A stretch of 51,623 bases of DNA, taken from NCBI GenBank assembly GCA_027491395.1, contig JAOZFI010000025.1, forward strand, positions 1-51,623, given 5' to 3'. Positions 16,799-25,545 of this stretch are shown here, in pieces. The translations under genes were made by a program, and so were the position numbers. The notes beneath the pieces were generated by a model. That model ran no database searches, was not told where the DNA came from, and worked only from the letters and a program-made list of their open reading frames with translations. The DNA is from Thermoproteota archaeon (GTDB taxonomy: Archaea; Korarchaeota; Korarchaeia; Korarchaeales; Korarchaeaceae). Each line of letters begins with the position of its first letter. Positions within the stretch are counted from its first letter, which is position 1.

Positions 16799-17717
16799 AC
16801 AGCTCCCTCACCCTCCTCATCATCACGACACCGATTCCGCTGAACAGCATGCCCAAGGCGAGGAGGACTAGGCTGCCAGCGAACATGACGTTCTCCATCA
16901 GGGGGAAGAAGCTGGCCTCGGTGAACTGGTTGGCGATCAGTGAAGATATGGTGTATCCGGGGGCGAAGAGGCAGGGTGAGATGTTGAAGGCGTTTCCCAC
17001 AACCAAGGCAACAGCTACTGTTTCACTGGCTGCCCTTCCAAGCCCTAGAAGGACGGCGGCTATTATGGCCGGCCTTATGAGCGAGACCATTATCCTGAAG
17101 TACTCGTACCTAGTGGCCCCGAGAGACAGGGCTGCCTCCTTGTAAGTGCGAGGCACCTGCCTGTAGGCCTCCTTGATAACCCCGTGCATGAAGGGAATTA
17201 TCATTACCGCCAGTAAAAGCCCGGCCGCCAAGAATGAGGCTCCACTAAGGGGATCGCAGGCGAACAAGGGGATGAAGTCGAGGTGCTCGTGTAGTGGGGA
17301 CATAACCCACCTCCTTAAGAGGGGAATCATCACCTCCAACCCCCAGAGCCCGTAGATTATCGTTGGCAGTCCGGCCATGAGGTCTATCACCGAGGAGAAG
17401 AACTCTCTGATCCTGTAGGGAGCCATCTCCTCCATGAAGAAGACCGTAGCGACGGAGAGGGGCAAAGCTATTGCGGCTGCTATGAGTGAAGTGACTAGGG
17501 TCCCGTAGAGGGGTGCCAGCAGGCCGTACTTCACGAACTCCACTCCCCTCTCAGAGGGTTTCCACACGTTCTCAGTTAAGAGGGAGAGGCCGAACCTCTC
17601 AATAGCTGGCCGTGACTCGTAGGCCAGCACGTAAGCCAGTAGCGCGAATAGGGCGAATATTATCGCTGCAAAGGGGAGCAATGAGAGGAAAAAGCTCCTG
17701 TCCACCTTGGGAATCAT
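16788..17717 (-). CDS. pstC: Phosphate ABC transporter permease PstC
   Basis: The permease has about 309 residues and six helices. A long periplasm-side loop follows the first helix, then IDLMAGLPTIIYGLWGLEV and the coupling loop (EAALSLGATRYEYFRIMVS), then AASETVAVALVVGNA. This order is typical of PstC. The frame is open to a GTG at 17738, but the ATG at 17717 has a GGAGG ribosome site 7 bases before it and is preferred. It lies just after the pstS stop in the pst operon. Confidence 0.93.
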   Translation of the reverse strand: MIPKVDRSFFLSLLPFAAIIFALFALLAYVLAYESRPAIERFGLSLLTENVWKPSERGVEFVKYGLLAPLYGTLVTSLIAAAIALPLSVATVFFMEEMAPYRIREFFSSVIDLMAGLPTIIYGLWGLEVMIPLLRRWVMSPLHEHLDFIPLFACDPLSGASFLAAGLLLAVMIIPFMHGVIKEAYRQVPRTYKEAALSLGATRYEYFRIMVSLIRPAIIAAVLLGLGRAASETVAVALVVGNAFNISPCLFAPGYTISSLIANQFTEASFFPLMENVMFAGSLVLLALGMLFSGIGVVMMRRVRELYGR

Positions 17718-17734
17718 TTGATCGCCTCCGCAAT

Positions 17735-18820
17735 TCACGGTTTTATCAGGCCCACGGCCTTCAGATTCACTAACCTCAGTTCGGGCGGTATGGGTGCGTA
17801 CCCCTCAGCTATCAGCTCCTGTCCTTCGGTGTTCACGAACCTCACGAACTCCCTGATGGCCCCTGCCTTTTCTCCGTAATGAGTCCAGAATATCAGGTGG
17901 ACGAAGGAAGTAAGGGGATAAGATCCCTCACCAGGGGCGTAGACCACGGTATCCAGATCAAGGCTGAAATCGTCAAGAGGGCTCTTGGGGAGGAGGGAAA
18001 ATGCTCTCCTCGCGGCCTCAGTGATCGATTGAGTGGAGGGTGCGACGAAGTTCCCCTCAGCATTCATCACTGACGCCATGGGGAGGTCGTTCTCAAGGGC
18101 GTAAGAGAGTTCGACATAGCCCAGCGAGTAGGGGGTATTCATGACAACCTGAGTCACACCCTGATTCCCCTTAGCTCCTACACCGTTTCCCTTGGAATCG
18201 ACGGGCCATTCCACGCTCTTTCCCACAAGATCGAGGGGCCAGTCACGGGGGGACGCCTTGTGAAGGAAGAAGGTGAAGATGTTGGTGGTTCCGCTGGAGT
18301 CGGACCTATGAACGGCGACGATCTCCCTGTGGGGAAGCTTCATTGTGGGATTGAGCTCCCTAATTAGGGGATCGTCCCAGTACCTCACCTCCCCCCTGTA
18401 GATCCTTGCCAGCACTCTGCCATCCAGTTGGAGCTGTCCCTCGACGGGCAGATTGTAAGTGATCACCACGGCCCCGAGCACCACCGGCATCTGCAGCACC
18501 CGACCCCTGTACCTGAGCCAGACCTCCCTAGTGAGAGGGGGATCGCTGGCCGCGAAGTCAACCAGTTTGGATAGGAACTGCTTCTGACCCGTGCCGCTCC
18601 CGGTCGGGTTGTAGTTCAGGGTAACCCAGGGATGCTCTTCCGTGAATTTGGGTATCCAGATGGACATCTGGGGATAGATGAAGCTGGAGCCGGAGCCGAG
18701 GATTGATACCTCCGCGCTGTTTCCTTGAACGTTCGTACCCATGAGCCCGAGGATCACCCAGAGGGTGAATATGAGGGGGCCCATGGAGGCCAGCAAGGGT
18801 GCTGAGATCCTCAGCTCCAT
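17735..18820 (-). CDS. pstS: Phosphate-binding protein PstS
   Basis: The 361-residue protein has an N-terminal membrane segment (residues 7-28), consistent with a lipid-free anchor or signal peptide. The phosphate-binding motifs of the family follow: ILGSGSSFIYPQMSIW (phosphate loop), NYNPTGSGTGQKQFL, FAASDPPLT and AVHRSDSSGTTNIF. The mature domain lies outside the membrane and delivers phosphate to PstC/PstA. It is first in the operon. The promoter region faces the divergent phoU gene, so both may respond to phosphate. Confidence 0.94.
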   Translation of the reverse strand: MELRISAPLLASMGPLIFTLWVILGLMGTNVQGNSAEVSILGSGSSFIYPQMSIWIPKFTEEHPWVTLNYNPTGSGTGQKQFLSKLVDFAASDPPLTREVWLRYRGRVLQMPVVLGAVVITYNLPVEGQLQLDGRVLARIYRGEVRYWDDPLIRELNPTMKLPHREIVAVHRSDSSGTTNIFTFFLHKASPRDWPLDLVGKSVEWPVDSKGNGVGAKGNQGVTQVVMNTPYSLGYVELSYALENDLPMASVMNAEGNFVAPSTQSITEAARRAFSLLPKSPLDDFSLDLDTVVYAPGEGSYPLTSFVHLIFWTHYGEKAGAIREFVRFVNTEGQELIAEGYAPIPPELRLVNLKAVGLIKP

Positions 18821-18857
18821 CTAGGGCACCTTCTCGCGCCCGCCCAATCTTGTAAAA

Positions 18858-18917
18858 ACTATAAACGTATTGCAAATAGAATATAGATACCGGATTGATC
18901 TACATACCTTATATAGA
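18858..18917. promoter_or_regulatory. Divergent promoter region of pstS operon and phoU
   Basis: A plus-strand TATA box (CTTATATAG, 18909-18917) lies about 30 bases before the phoU ATG at 18944. On the minus strand CGTTTATAGTT (about 18856-18866) lies about 40 bases before pstS. The two promoters are about 50 bases apart, so one bound regulator could control both. Confidence 0.5.
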
Positions 18918-18943
18918 AGGTTCGAGGGGATCCCCCGATAGGG

Positions 18944-19954
18944 ATGGCCCAGCCAAGGAGCGTGCAGGTGACGGGGCGTTCTACCTACATAATCTCCCTC
19001 CCTAAGGAGTGGGCGAGAAGCGTTGGCATAGACAAGGGCTCCACCGTTTACTTGGAGGTATTAGCGGACGGCTCACTGAGGATCTCACCCTCTCCAAGCG
19101 GCAGGAGGGAGCAGCTGACCAAGGTAATCGATGCCTCGAAGTACGGGGATGTGAGCAGTCTGATAAGGGAGATAATCTCCCACTACTTGGCCGGATATAA
19201 CTCCATCAAGATAGAGTACGGGGCCGAGCGGAAGGACTTGGCTGAGAAGGTGAGGGAGATAATAGAGAGCAGTATCTTGGGATTCAGCGTCCTCGAGGGG
19301 ACCGCGACGTCAATGACCTTCTACGCAGTCCTCGACCCCTCCTCGATGAGCCTCAATGATGCCACATCCAAGCTCGTGGCCGATGCCCTACACATGCTGG
19401 AGGACACGCTTAGGGGCATGAGGGAGGGGGACAACGGCCTCCTCGAGGGTGTGATCAGGCAGGACCAGCTCGTGGACAAGTTGTACCTGCTCGTCGCCAA
19501 GCAGTTGACCATAGCTTTGATGAATCCCGTAAATGTGAGGGACTTCGGTCTCGAAACTCCCGCCGAGGTACCCCACCTCTTCCTAGCTGCGAAGAGCGTG
19601 GAGAGGATCGCCGATCACGCGACTATAGTGGCCAAGAACACGATAGATCTCCTCTTCGAAGGCGGTGAAATTCCTCCAAACATCTTGGACTCGCTGGAGG
19701 AGGCCATCGAGCTCTTCAGGGACGTCTCCTCCGCTCTAACTAGTCCGAACAAGGAGAAGGCTGAGAAGGTAGCTAAGCTCATTGAGAGGGTTGGTAGAGG
19801 CCCTAGCGCCTGGGAGGGGAGGTACACCGATCCCAGAATGTACGCGATAGTAGAGAGCATTGGACGGATATTCGGTTACAGCTTGGACATAGCCGAGGCA
19901 ATAATAGACGTCTCCACTGTCAGAGAAGCCGCCAAAATGTTAAGGAATCGTTAA
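18944..19954 (+). CDS. phoU: PhoU-family phosphate regulator with N-terminal AbrB/SpoVT domain
   Basis: The protein has 336 residues. Residues 1-50 form a swapped-hairpin AbrB-type DNA-binding domain (SVQVTGRSTYIISLPKEWAR, then GSTVYLEVLADGSLRI). From about residue 120 the remainder is helical and PhoU-like, with a duplicated three-helix pattern (LVADALHMLEDTLRGMREGD and KSVERIADHATIVAKNTIDL). PhoU represses phosphate uptake signalling and binds metal clusters through acidic residues. The DNA-binding domain suggests that this archaeal form regulates transcription directly, probably at the divergent pst promoter. Its stop overlaps the stop of the convergent cysteine-cluster gene by 4 bases. 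Confidence 0.9.
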   Translation: MAQPRSVQVTGRSTYIISLPKEWARSVGIDKGSTVYLEVLADGSLRISPSPSGRREQLTKVIDASKYGDVSSLIREIISHYLAGYNSIKIEYGAERKDLAEKVREIIESSILGFSVLEGTATSMTFYAVLDPSSMSLNDATSKLVADALHMLEDTLRGMREGDNGLLEGVIRQDQLVDKLYLLVAKQLTIALMNPVNVRDFGLETPAEVPHLFLAAKSVERIADHATIVAKNTIDLLFEGGEIPPNILDSLEEAIELFRDVSSALTSPNKEKAEKVAKLIERVGRGPSAWEGRYTDPRMYAIVESIGRIFGYSLDIAEAIIDVSTVREAAKMLRNR

Positions 19955-20382
19955 AGGAGCCCCCTTATCCTCTCAGCTATCCTCTCCGAGATCTTTCTGT
20001 AAGGCTCTGGATTGCCCTCTTCATCCCACTTCACTCCGGGGCACGAGAGGGAGACCAGGATGAAGTCGTCACCCACTATGAACGGGTACCTCCGGCAGGT
20101 GTCGGGACGGTGCTCGTAAGCGACGCAGCGATTCCCCTCTAGAAAGATGCAGGAGCCGTCTTCCTTCATCTTCATCTTGTAAGGAGCGCCGGTAAGCTCC
20201 CTCTCCAGATCGGTCGTGGGCTCGTAGAAGTCCCGGTAGCCTGCCCCTTCCAGCCTCCTTACATCCTCCTCGTACAGGACTATCACCCTGTTCCTGCAGC
20301 ATTCCCCGCACAGCGTGCAGGCGAAGCCTGGCATTTTCTCCACTTTAACGTAGTCGGAGACCACCACCTCCACGGACATCAC
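19951..20382 (-). CDS. YkgJ-type zinc/iron-chelating cysteine-cluster protein
   Basis: The 143-residue protein has the CxxCxxCC cluster (CTLCGECC, near residues 22-29), followed by two further Cys regions, CIFLEGNRCVAYEHRPDTCR and SCPG. This is the family pattern of proteins thought to bind an Fe-S cluster or zinc. Some relatives act with methyl- or hydroxy-modifying enzymes, and the specific role is unknown. The start lies inside the 3' end of the upstream HTH gene (overlap 38 bases), so the two are co-transcribed. Confidence 0.85.
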   Translation of the reverse strand: MMSVEVVVSDYVKVEKMPGFACTLCGECCRNRVIVLYEEDVRRLEGAGYRDFYEPTTDLERELTGAPYKMKMKEDGSCIFLEGNRCVAYEHRPDTCRRYPFIVGDDFILVSLSCPGVKWDEEGNPEPYRKISERIAERIRGLL

Positions 20383-20917
20383 CCAGCAGTCGGGAGATGA
20401 CGAAGCACCCAGTGCTCCTGAGGGTCTTGCTCACGTTTCCCTTGCTTACCCCATACCTTCTCGCTATCTCCTCTATCTTATCCCCGAACCATATCCTCCT
20501 TAAGCAGTAGGCGACCCTCTTCTCCGGCATCTCCGCGAGCACAGTCATGGAGAGGGCTGCCACGTATATATTCCTCTCGTCTTCGAGGTCGGCACCTCCC
20601 CCCACCTCTAGGTCCAGCACGGAAACTCTGCCTCCCTTCGAGCCCAGCCTCTCCAAGGCAGATCTAGCGCTCCAGAAAGCGGGACCATCGCACTCGTCCG
20701 CGAACTCCCTGATGAGGTGAACGCTTCCCGCTCCCAGTCTAACCCTGAACCTGAGATTCGAGGCGAGGGAGAAGTGGAAGAAGAAGGTGAGCGGGCGCCA
20801 GTCCTTGGTCAGGAATTCGACACTATCGCCAGCGGTCAGTGCCGGTCTGGCAGCCAGCCACTGGCCCCCATCGCCCCTCCACTGGTCCATGCCCCTCCTT
20901 ATGATCCCCCTGATCAC
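20345..20917 (-). CDS. Helix-turn-helix protein of unknown role
   Basis: The protein has about 190 residues. The N-terminal 110 have a mixed alpha/beta pattern with no recognised family. The C-terminal part contains a sigma-region-4-like helix-turn-helix (IEEIARRYGVSKGNVSKTLR). A GTG at 20917 sits about 28 bases after a TATA-like CTTATATC (about 20946-20953), suggesting a leaderless start. The ATG at 20890 follows AAGGAGG but at a very short 3-4 base gap. It is likely a transcription regulator, and it overlaps the YkgJ-type gene that it may control. Confidence 0.6.
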   Translation of the reverse strand: MIRGIIRRGMDQWRGDGGQWLAARPALTAGDSVEFLTKDWRPLTFFFHFSLASNLRFRVRLGAGSVHLIREFADECDGPAFWSARSALERLGSKGGRVSVLDLEVGGGADLEDERNIYVAALSMTVLAEMPEKRVAYCLRRIWFGDKIEEIARRYGVSKGNVSKTLRSTGCFVISRLLGDVRGGGGLRLR

Positions 20918-20944
20918 CTCAGCCCTATCAGACGCGCGCCCAAC

Positions 20945-21085
20945 TCAGATATAAGGCTGTGAGGGAGCAACACGACGCTGAGATAGGCGAGCAGATGCGA
21001 AGCGATCATTCGGGGTTCCACAATGGGGGGCTCCTTGAAACAGGAGTAGGAGAACCAGTGAGAGGAGACTGGCGAGCAGGATCAA
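20945..21085 (-). CDS. Possible 46-residue membrane peptide
   Basis: A TTG at 21085 opens a 46-codon frame with a clear hydrophobic segment (ILLASLLSLVLLLLF) followed by a basic, polar tail. It stops at 20945 inside the TATA region of the HTH gene downstream. It is too short to assign a family. The hydrophobic run of 15 makes it better than chance, but no ribosome site or promoter was confirmed. Confidence 0.3.
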   Translation of the reverse strand: MILLASLLSLVLLLLFQGAPHCGTPNDRFASARLSQRRVAPSQPYI

Positions 21086-21133
21086 GACTTTCCGTACCTG
21101 AGCCTAGGAACCCCGTGTCGCATCACCGACCGG

Positions 21134-21181
21134 AGTTTACTTAAAAGGTAAACTGAGAGTTAGGTTCACCTCACAGGTGAA
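21134..21181 (+). promoter_or_regulatory. Promoter with two adjacent palindromes upstream of the deacylase
   Basis: AGTTTAC (21134-21140) and GTAAACT (21148-21154) are perfect complements around a TTAAAAG core that resembles a TATA box. Ten bases on, TTCACCT (21165-21171) and AGGTGAA (21175-21181) form a second perfect palindrome near the expected transcription start. The layout suggests operator sites around the promoter of the gene starting at 21223. Confidence 0.45.
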
Positions 21182-21222
21182 ATCACGGGCAGCCTTATTA
21201 CAAACACCCGGCACTCGCCCCT

Positions 21223-22173
21223 ATGGATCTTGAGAAGGAAAGATTGACCGTCGGTCACAGGCCCGACGGCTCCGAGGTGAGCCTCCCGGTAGTCAGGGTG
21301 CAGGGGTCTTCCAGAGGACCTAGGCTTCTCATTGCACTGAGCGTCCACGGGGACGAGATCACTGGTCACAAATCGGTGTGGTACCTGCTGGATTACCTCA
21401 GAAAGGCGACCGACCTCAAGGGAGAGCTGACCATTATCTCCCTGGTAAACGTTGAGGGCTTCAACTACTCCATCAGGGGCTTCCCCTACTCCACCTTGGA
21501 CCTGAACAGGATGTTCCCTGGAGATGGGAGAGGCTCCCTACCCGAACGAATCACCGCTAAGGTCTGGTCCCTAGCTTCCAAGGCCGATTTCGTCCTCGAT
21601 GTACACACCGCGGGCCTCTGCATTCCCTTCGTCCTGATACACCCAGCTGAGCCCCTCATAAGGGACTTCATGGAGGATGTGGCCTACGCCAGCGGCCTGA
21701 CTCCCCTCTACAATTACGATCCCGAGCTCTACGACAGGATAGGGTTGGGAAGGTCGTTGAGCGGCACTTCTGTCAGGAACGGCACCCCAGCGCTCACTTT
21801 AGAGCTGCCGGGGTTCGTGGGGATAGACCAGCTGGGAGCCAGGGCGGGCTTCATAGCCCTGAAGAATGTGATGGTCAAGCTGGGGATGCTCGATGGGGAT
21901 TACGAGGAAGTGGACTTCCTCCCGGTGATCAGGAGGAGGGGGATGAAGAGGGTGAAGGTGAGCGCGGGGTCAGCCGGTTTGCTCGACTACACTGTCGAGC
22001 TGGGGGAGGAGGTGTTCAAGGGCCAGCTCCTAGCCAAGGTGAGAGATCCATTCGGAGATGTCTTGGAAGAGGTCAGGGCTCCTGAAGACGGCTTCGTTGT
22101 TCAGATAAACGGGTTTTACAGGACCTTCACCGGTGGCAAGGTGGCGACCCTGGCGGTGGAAACTGGGGGCTGA
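21223..22173 (+). CDS. Succinylglutamate desuccinylase/aspartoacylase-like zinc deacylase
   Basis: The 316-residue protein has the M14-related AspA/AstE pattern: zinc ligands in SVHGDEITGH (His, Glu), the substrate Asn-Arg in TLDLNRMFPGD, and the third ligand in DVHTAG. A catalytic Glu-like ELPGF follows. The last 90 residues form a beta-barrel/biotinyl-like domain (GLLDYTVELGEEVFKGQLLA) seen in this family. It likely removes an acyl group from an N-acyl amino acid. The substrate is unknown. Two palindromes precede it. Confidence 0.85.
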   Translation: MDLEKERLTVGHRPDGSEVSLPVVRVQGSSRGPRLLIALSVHGDEITGHKSVWYLLDYLRKATDLKGELTIISLVNVEGFNYSIRGFPYSTLDLNRMFPGDGRGSLPERITAKVWSLASKADFVLDVHTAGLCIPFVLIHPAEPLIRDFMEDVAYASGLTPLYNYDPELYDRIGLGRSLSGTSVRNGTPALTLELPGFVGIDQLGARAGFIALKNVMVKLGMLDGDYEEVDFLPVIRRRGMKRVKVSAGSAGLLDYTVELGEEVFKGQLLAKVRDPFGDVLEEVRAPEDGFVVQINGFYRTFTGGKVATLAVETGG

Positions 22174-22246
22174 GTTATAGGAGAGGAATAGGTGCGCATT
22201 ACATTCGAGGGCATGCCTATTTTTCCCCTCACCTCCCTATGGGGAG

Positions 22247-24895
22247 ATGCGCAGGGCCTGGCCTCTACTACTGATATTCCTGCTTTCCACCGTGGCATCA
22301 GCAGCGATGCCCACTAACGAGTGGCAAGCGCACACTAACCTCTTCTCAGGTACTGGTGCTCTGAGAGATGGAGGGGCCGTCCTGTTCCTTCATCAGGGGC
22401 TCATAAGCGAGCCAGAAGGACGACTAGAGGTGGTGAGGTTCGCCGGTAAAAACGCGGTGCTCACCTCTTCTAAGGGGATCATCTACTACTTGGATGACTT
22501 CAAGGCCGTGAAGATGGTCAACGCCTGCGCCGGGAGGGTGGTCAAGATGGCCCACGCCTCCACACCGCGTGGAGGAGTGACTTACGCCCTTTGCTGGAAG
22601 CCCAACGACAATGTGGTCTCGGCCGTTACGATATTCGATGGAGCAACTGGGGTGAAGTGGTTCTCCCTCATGAGGCCTTCCAGATACAGCGAGGAGACGG
22701 GGTTCAAGTGGGCTGATTACAGGACCGACTTCCCGTGCAGCGTGGAGCCAGCCTCCCCTCTGGTCGCGGATATGGACGGGGACGGCTACGACGAGGCCGT
22801 GTGGTTTCTCGATGGCAGCCTCTTCTACGTTGACTCTCCCCTCTCGGACCCCAACAGGACCCTCATAAGCGAGACTCCGAGAGGTTTCGCATACGGTGAC
22901 GTGACAGGCGACGGGAGAAAGGAAGTGGTCATCACAACCCCCACCGAGATAATGACCTGGCAGCCCGGCGGGAGGCCAGCGGTATACTCCAAATACGGGT
23001 GCACCTCCGACCCCGTGTTGGCCGATCTGGATGGTGACGGCGTCAGAGAAGTGAGCTGTCTATACAGAAGCTCCCTAGTGGCCGTCGACGGGGACAGATT
23101 ACTTCTCAGGACCAACAACGTCGCCACCCTGCCGGCCGCCGGGGACTTAAACGGCGACGGGCTCTCGGACCTAGTGTACGTGACTAGCGACGGCACGCTG
23201 ACTGCGAGATCCATTAAGGGAGTCCTCTGGACCTTCAAGGTGCAGAAGCCCTTCTTCACTCCAGCCATAGGCGATATAGACGGGGATTACTCGCCGGAGG
23301 TGGTGATTGGGGCGGGTCAGTACCTGCGCGTTCTGACGTCCAAGGGGGAGGAGGAATGGAGGGAGAACCTCAGGGAGCCTGATGCCTGGGCGTCCGGTGG
23401 GGAGATAACCCTCACCACGTACGTGAGATATGAGGCAAAGACCTCCCCGATTCTCTATGATTTCGATGGCGACGGGCTACTGGAGATCCTGCTAGGGATA
23501 GGGGCTTACTTGGAACAGGGGAGGATAGTGGTGGTGGACGACACGAGGGGCATGGGCAATCCCCCCGTCGTGGAGATCCTGAGCCCAGCAAACTACAGCA
23601 GGGTGGGTAGCGAGGTCGAGCTCACCTTCACTGTCAGCGACGACCTCTCTCCGGTGCTCCCCACCAAGGTCTATAGACTGGTGGGAGGTGAGTGGATAGA
23701 GGAGTGGGCCGGTGAGGTGAGGTCCAGGGAGAGCGTCCAGCTGACGGTGCCCTCAGCTGACGAGCTTAAGGTGGAGGCGACAGACGGTTCTCTCAGGAGC
23801 GCCGCGATACTCAAGCTGAAGGTCGATGTCAAGGCGCCTCAGCTGGTGATAGAGCCCAAGAACATGTCGAGGATAGGACCGGGCACCAACATCACCGTGA
23901 GGATGGTGGCTCCCATCAATGAATACGCCTTCCTGACCGTCTACCACGGCACGGGTCCGGGAGGGCAGTGGGTGAAGATGATCGACAGGAGGAGGATCTG
24001 GAAGACCACCAAGCTGGAGATAGACGTGACGCCCATAGTGGAGAAGGTTGAGGGCTACCACTGCTTCAAGTTCGTGCTGGAGGACGCGCTGGGCAACCTG
24101 CAGGAGGTGGTGATGAGGTACAGGATAGAGAAGGGAGGAGGGGAGAGAAGGGTAGCGAGGGTCGGGGAGGTGGAACTCTCAATCTCGGCCCCCAAGGTCC
24201 CCGTGTCCAAGAGCGTCAACATCAGCTGGACCCTAGCGGGAGTAAATACAGCATCTCTGTACTACGGGAAGGGCTTGGACTGGACCCTCCTGAAGGAGGT
24301 GGAGGGGAACGGCACATTGGAGTGGGATGTCTCATCGCTGGAGGACGGGACATACTACCTCAAGCTCGAATCAGGGAATGTGTCGGTCACTACCCAAGTG
24401 AAGGTGGACAACACGCCCCCTAATGTGGAGATAACGGCTGACAGGACCTCTCTCATGGTCAACGAGACAACTGTGCTAACGGTGAGGACTGACGCGGTGA
24501 AACTGTACTGGGATCTGGACGGCGACGGAAGGTTCGAGACCCTTGGGCCCAATGTAGCGAGAGTGGTAGCGAGGGAGCCGGGGAAGATGACCGTAAATGT
24601 GATGGGAGTGGATGAGGCCAACAACTCTAAGATCGCGAGCATAACGCTGGAGGTGAAGGCTCAGCAACGGAGAGAGGTTAAGGAGTCCACGACAACCCCA
24701 AATCAGGAGCTCAGCAGAACGGAGAGCTGGACCGAGAGACTGATGGGGCTGTTCGGGAAGGTTCACTTGGGCCCCGAACTCCTGATCCCGCCCCTGGTCC
24801 TCCTCCTCTTGGTGTCAGTCGTGAGGGCGAGAGCAAAGGCTAAGAAGAAGAGGAAGAGGGTCAGGAGGGTGGTCAATCCTTGGAGATCGGTGTGA
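22247..24895 (+). CDS. Large surface beta-propeller protein with calcium loops and C-terminal anchor
   Basis: The protein has 882 residues. It begins with a signal peptide (PLLLIFLLSTVASA) and continues into a series of FG-GAP/VCBS-like blades carrying DxDGDG calcium loops (DMDGDGYDE, DLDGDGVRE, DLNGDGLSD, DFDGDGLLE; about residues 170-420). Two or three Ig-like domains follow (about 430-800, one with a further DLDGDGRFE). A single membrane helix (LLIPPLVLLLLVSVV) and a strongly basic tail end the protein. It is likely displayed on the outside of the cell for adhesion or substrate binding. Its end overlaps the start of the B3/B4-domain gene by 16 bases. Confidence 0.82.
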   Translation: MRRAWPLLLIFLLSTVASAAMPTNEWQAHTNLFSGTGALRDGGAVLFLHQGLISEPEGRLEVVRFAGKNAVLTSSKGIIYYLDDFKAVKMVNACAGRVVKMAHASTPRGGVTYALCWKPNDNVVSAVTIFDGATGVKWFSLMRPSRYSEETGFKWADYRTDFPCSVEPASPLVADMDGDGYDEAVWFLDGSLFYVDSPLSDPNRTLISETPRGFAYGDVTGDGRKEVVITTPTEIMTWQPGGRPAVYSKYGCTSDPVLADLDGDGVREVSCLYRSSLVAVDGDRLLLRTNNVATLPAAGDLNGDGLSDLVYVTSDGTLTARSIKGVLWTFKVQKPFFTPAIGDIDGDYSPEVVIGAGQYLRVLTSKGEEEWRENLREPDAWASGGEITLTTYVRYEAKTSPILYDFDGDGLLEILLGIGAYLEQGRIVVVDDTRGMGNPPVVEILSPANYSRVGSEVELTFTVSDDLSPVLPTKVYRLVGGEWIEEWAGEVRSRESVQLTVPSADELKVEATDGSLRSAAILKLKVDVKAPQLVIEPKNMSRIGPGTNITVRMVAPINEYAFLTVYHGTGPGGQWVKMIDRRRIWKTTKLEIDVTPIVEKVEGYHCFKFVLEDALGNLQEVVMRYRIEKGGGERRVARVGEVELSISAPKVPVSKSVNISWTLAGVNTASLYYGKGLDWTLLKEVEGNGTLEWDVSSLEDGTYYLKLESGNVSVTTQVKVDNTPPNVEITADRTSLMVNETTVLTVRTDAVKLYWDLDGDGRFETLGPNVARVVAREPGKMTVNVMGVDEANNSKIASITLEVKAQQRREVKESTTTPNQELSRTESWTERLMGLFGKVHLGPELLIPPLVLLLLVSVVRARAKAKKKRKRVRRVVNPWRSV

Positions 24896-25545
24896 GGGAC
24901 GAGGCCGCTTCCCTGGGCATCTTCATAGCCTACGCCTCGGTCGAGGGGGTGAAGGTGGCTCCAACCACCGACGACTCCTTCATGAGGGAGGCGGCTGAGG
25001 AGTTGAGGTCCAAGTACACGCTCCAGAGCCTCAAGGAGGATCCGGTCGTGAGGGCCTACAGGGACTTCTACTGGAGGATAGGTATCGATCCCACCAAGAC
25101 TAGGCCCAGCAGCGAGGCCATGGTGAGGAGGGTCCTCAAAGGGAGGCACTTTCCCAAGATAAACAACGTGGTGGACGCGGGAAACGTGGCGAGCGCCCTA
25201 ACCCTAGTGCCTATAGGCCTCTACGACTTGGACAGGATCAGCGGGAAGTTGGAGATCAGGTTAGCGAGGGAGGGCGAGATATTCCGCCCGATAGGGGGAG
25301 GTGAGGAGGTACTGAGGGGCGGAGAGCCCGTCATCGCCGACGAGGAGGAAGTCCTCTTTCTCTACCCCCACAGGGACAGTAGGAAGACCATGATCACCGA
25401 GTCCACAACTAGAGTGCTCGTGGTAGGGGCCGGCGTCCCGGGTGTGGAGGTCCCGAGGGTTAGGAGAGCTGCGAACCTGTCCGTGGACCTGATAATCAGA
25501 AACGCTGGTGGTAGAAGGGCTAGCGAGACGAGGCTAGCTCCCTGA
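24880..25545 (+). CDS. B3/B4 (tRNA-synthetase-beta-like) domain protein
   Basis: The 221-residue protein matches the free-standing B3/B4 domain of phenylalanyl-tRNA synthetase beta chains: FYWRIGIDPTKTRPSSEAMV, then INNVVDAGNVASALTLVPIG and the GGEPVIADEEEVLFLYPHRD segment. Free B3/B4 proteins may edit or bind aminoacyl-tRNAs or amino acids, and the function is not settled. The TTG start at 24880 follows a GGAGGGTGGT ribosome site in the end of the surface-protein gene. The 3' end overlaps the convergent lplB gene by 26 bases. Confidence 0.85.
   Translation: MEIGVRDEAASLGIFIAYASVEGVKVAPTTDDSFMREAAEELRSKYTLQSLKEDPVVRAYRDFYWRIGIDPTKTRPSSEAMVRRVLKGRHFPKINNVVDAGNVASALTLVPIGLYDLDRISGKLEIRLAREGEIFRPIGGGEEVLRGGEPVIADEEEVLFLYPHRDSRKTMITESTTRVLVVGAGVPGVEVPRVRRAANLSVDLIIRNAGGRRASETRLAP

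Noticed and set aside
18918-18935. GGTTCGA-type sequence resembling a tRNA T-loop
   Set aside because: No acceptor, D or anticodon stems could be placed around it; it lies between a TATA box and the phoU start.
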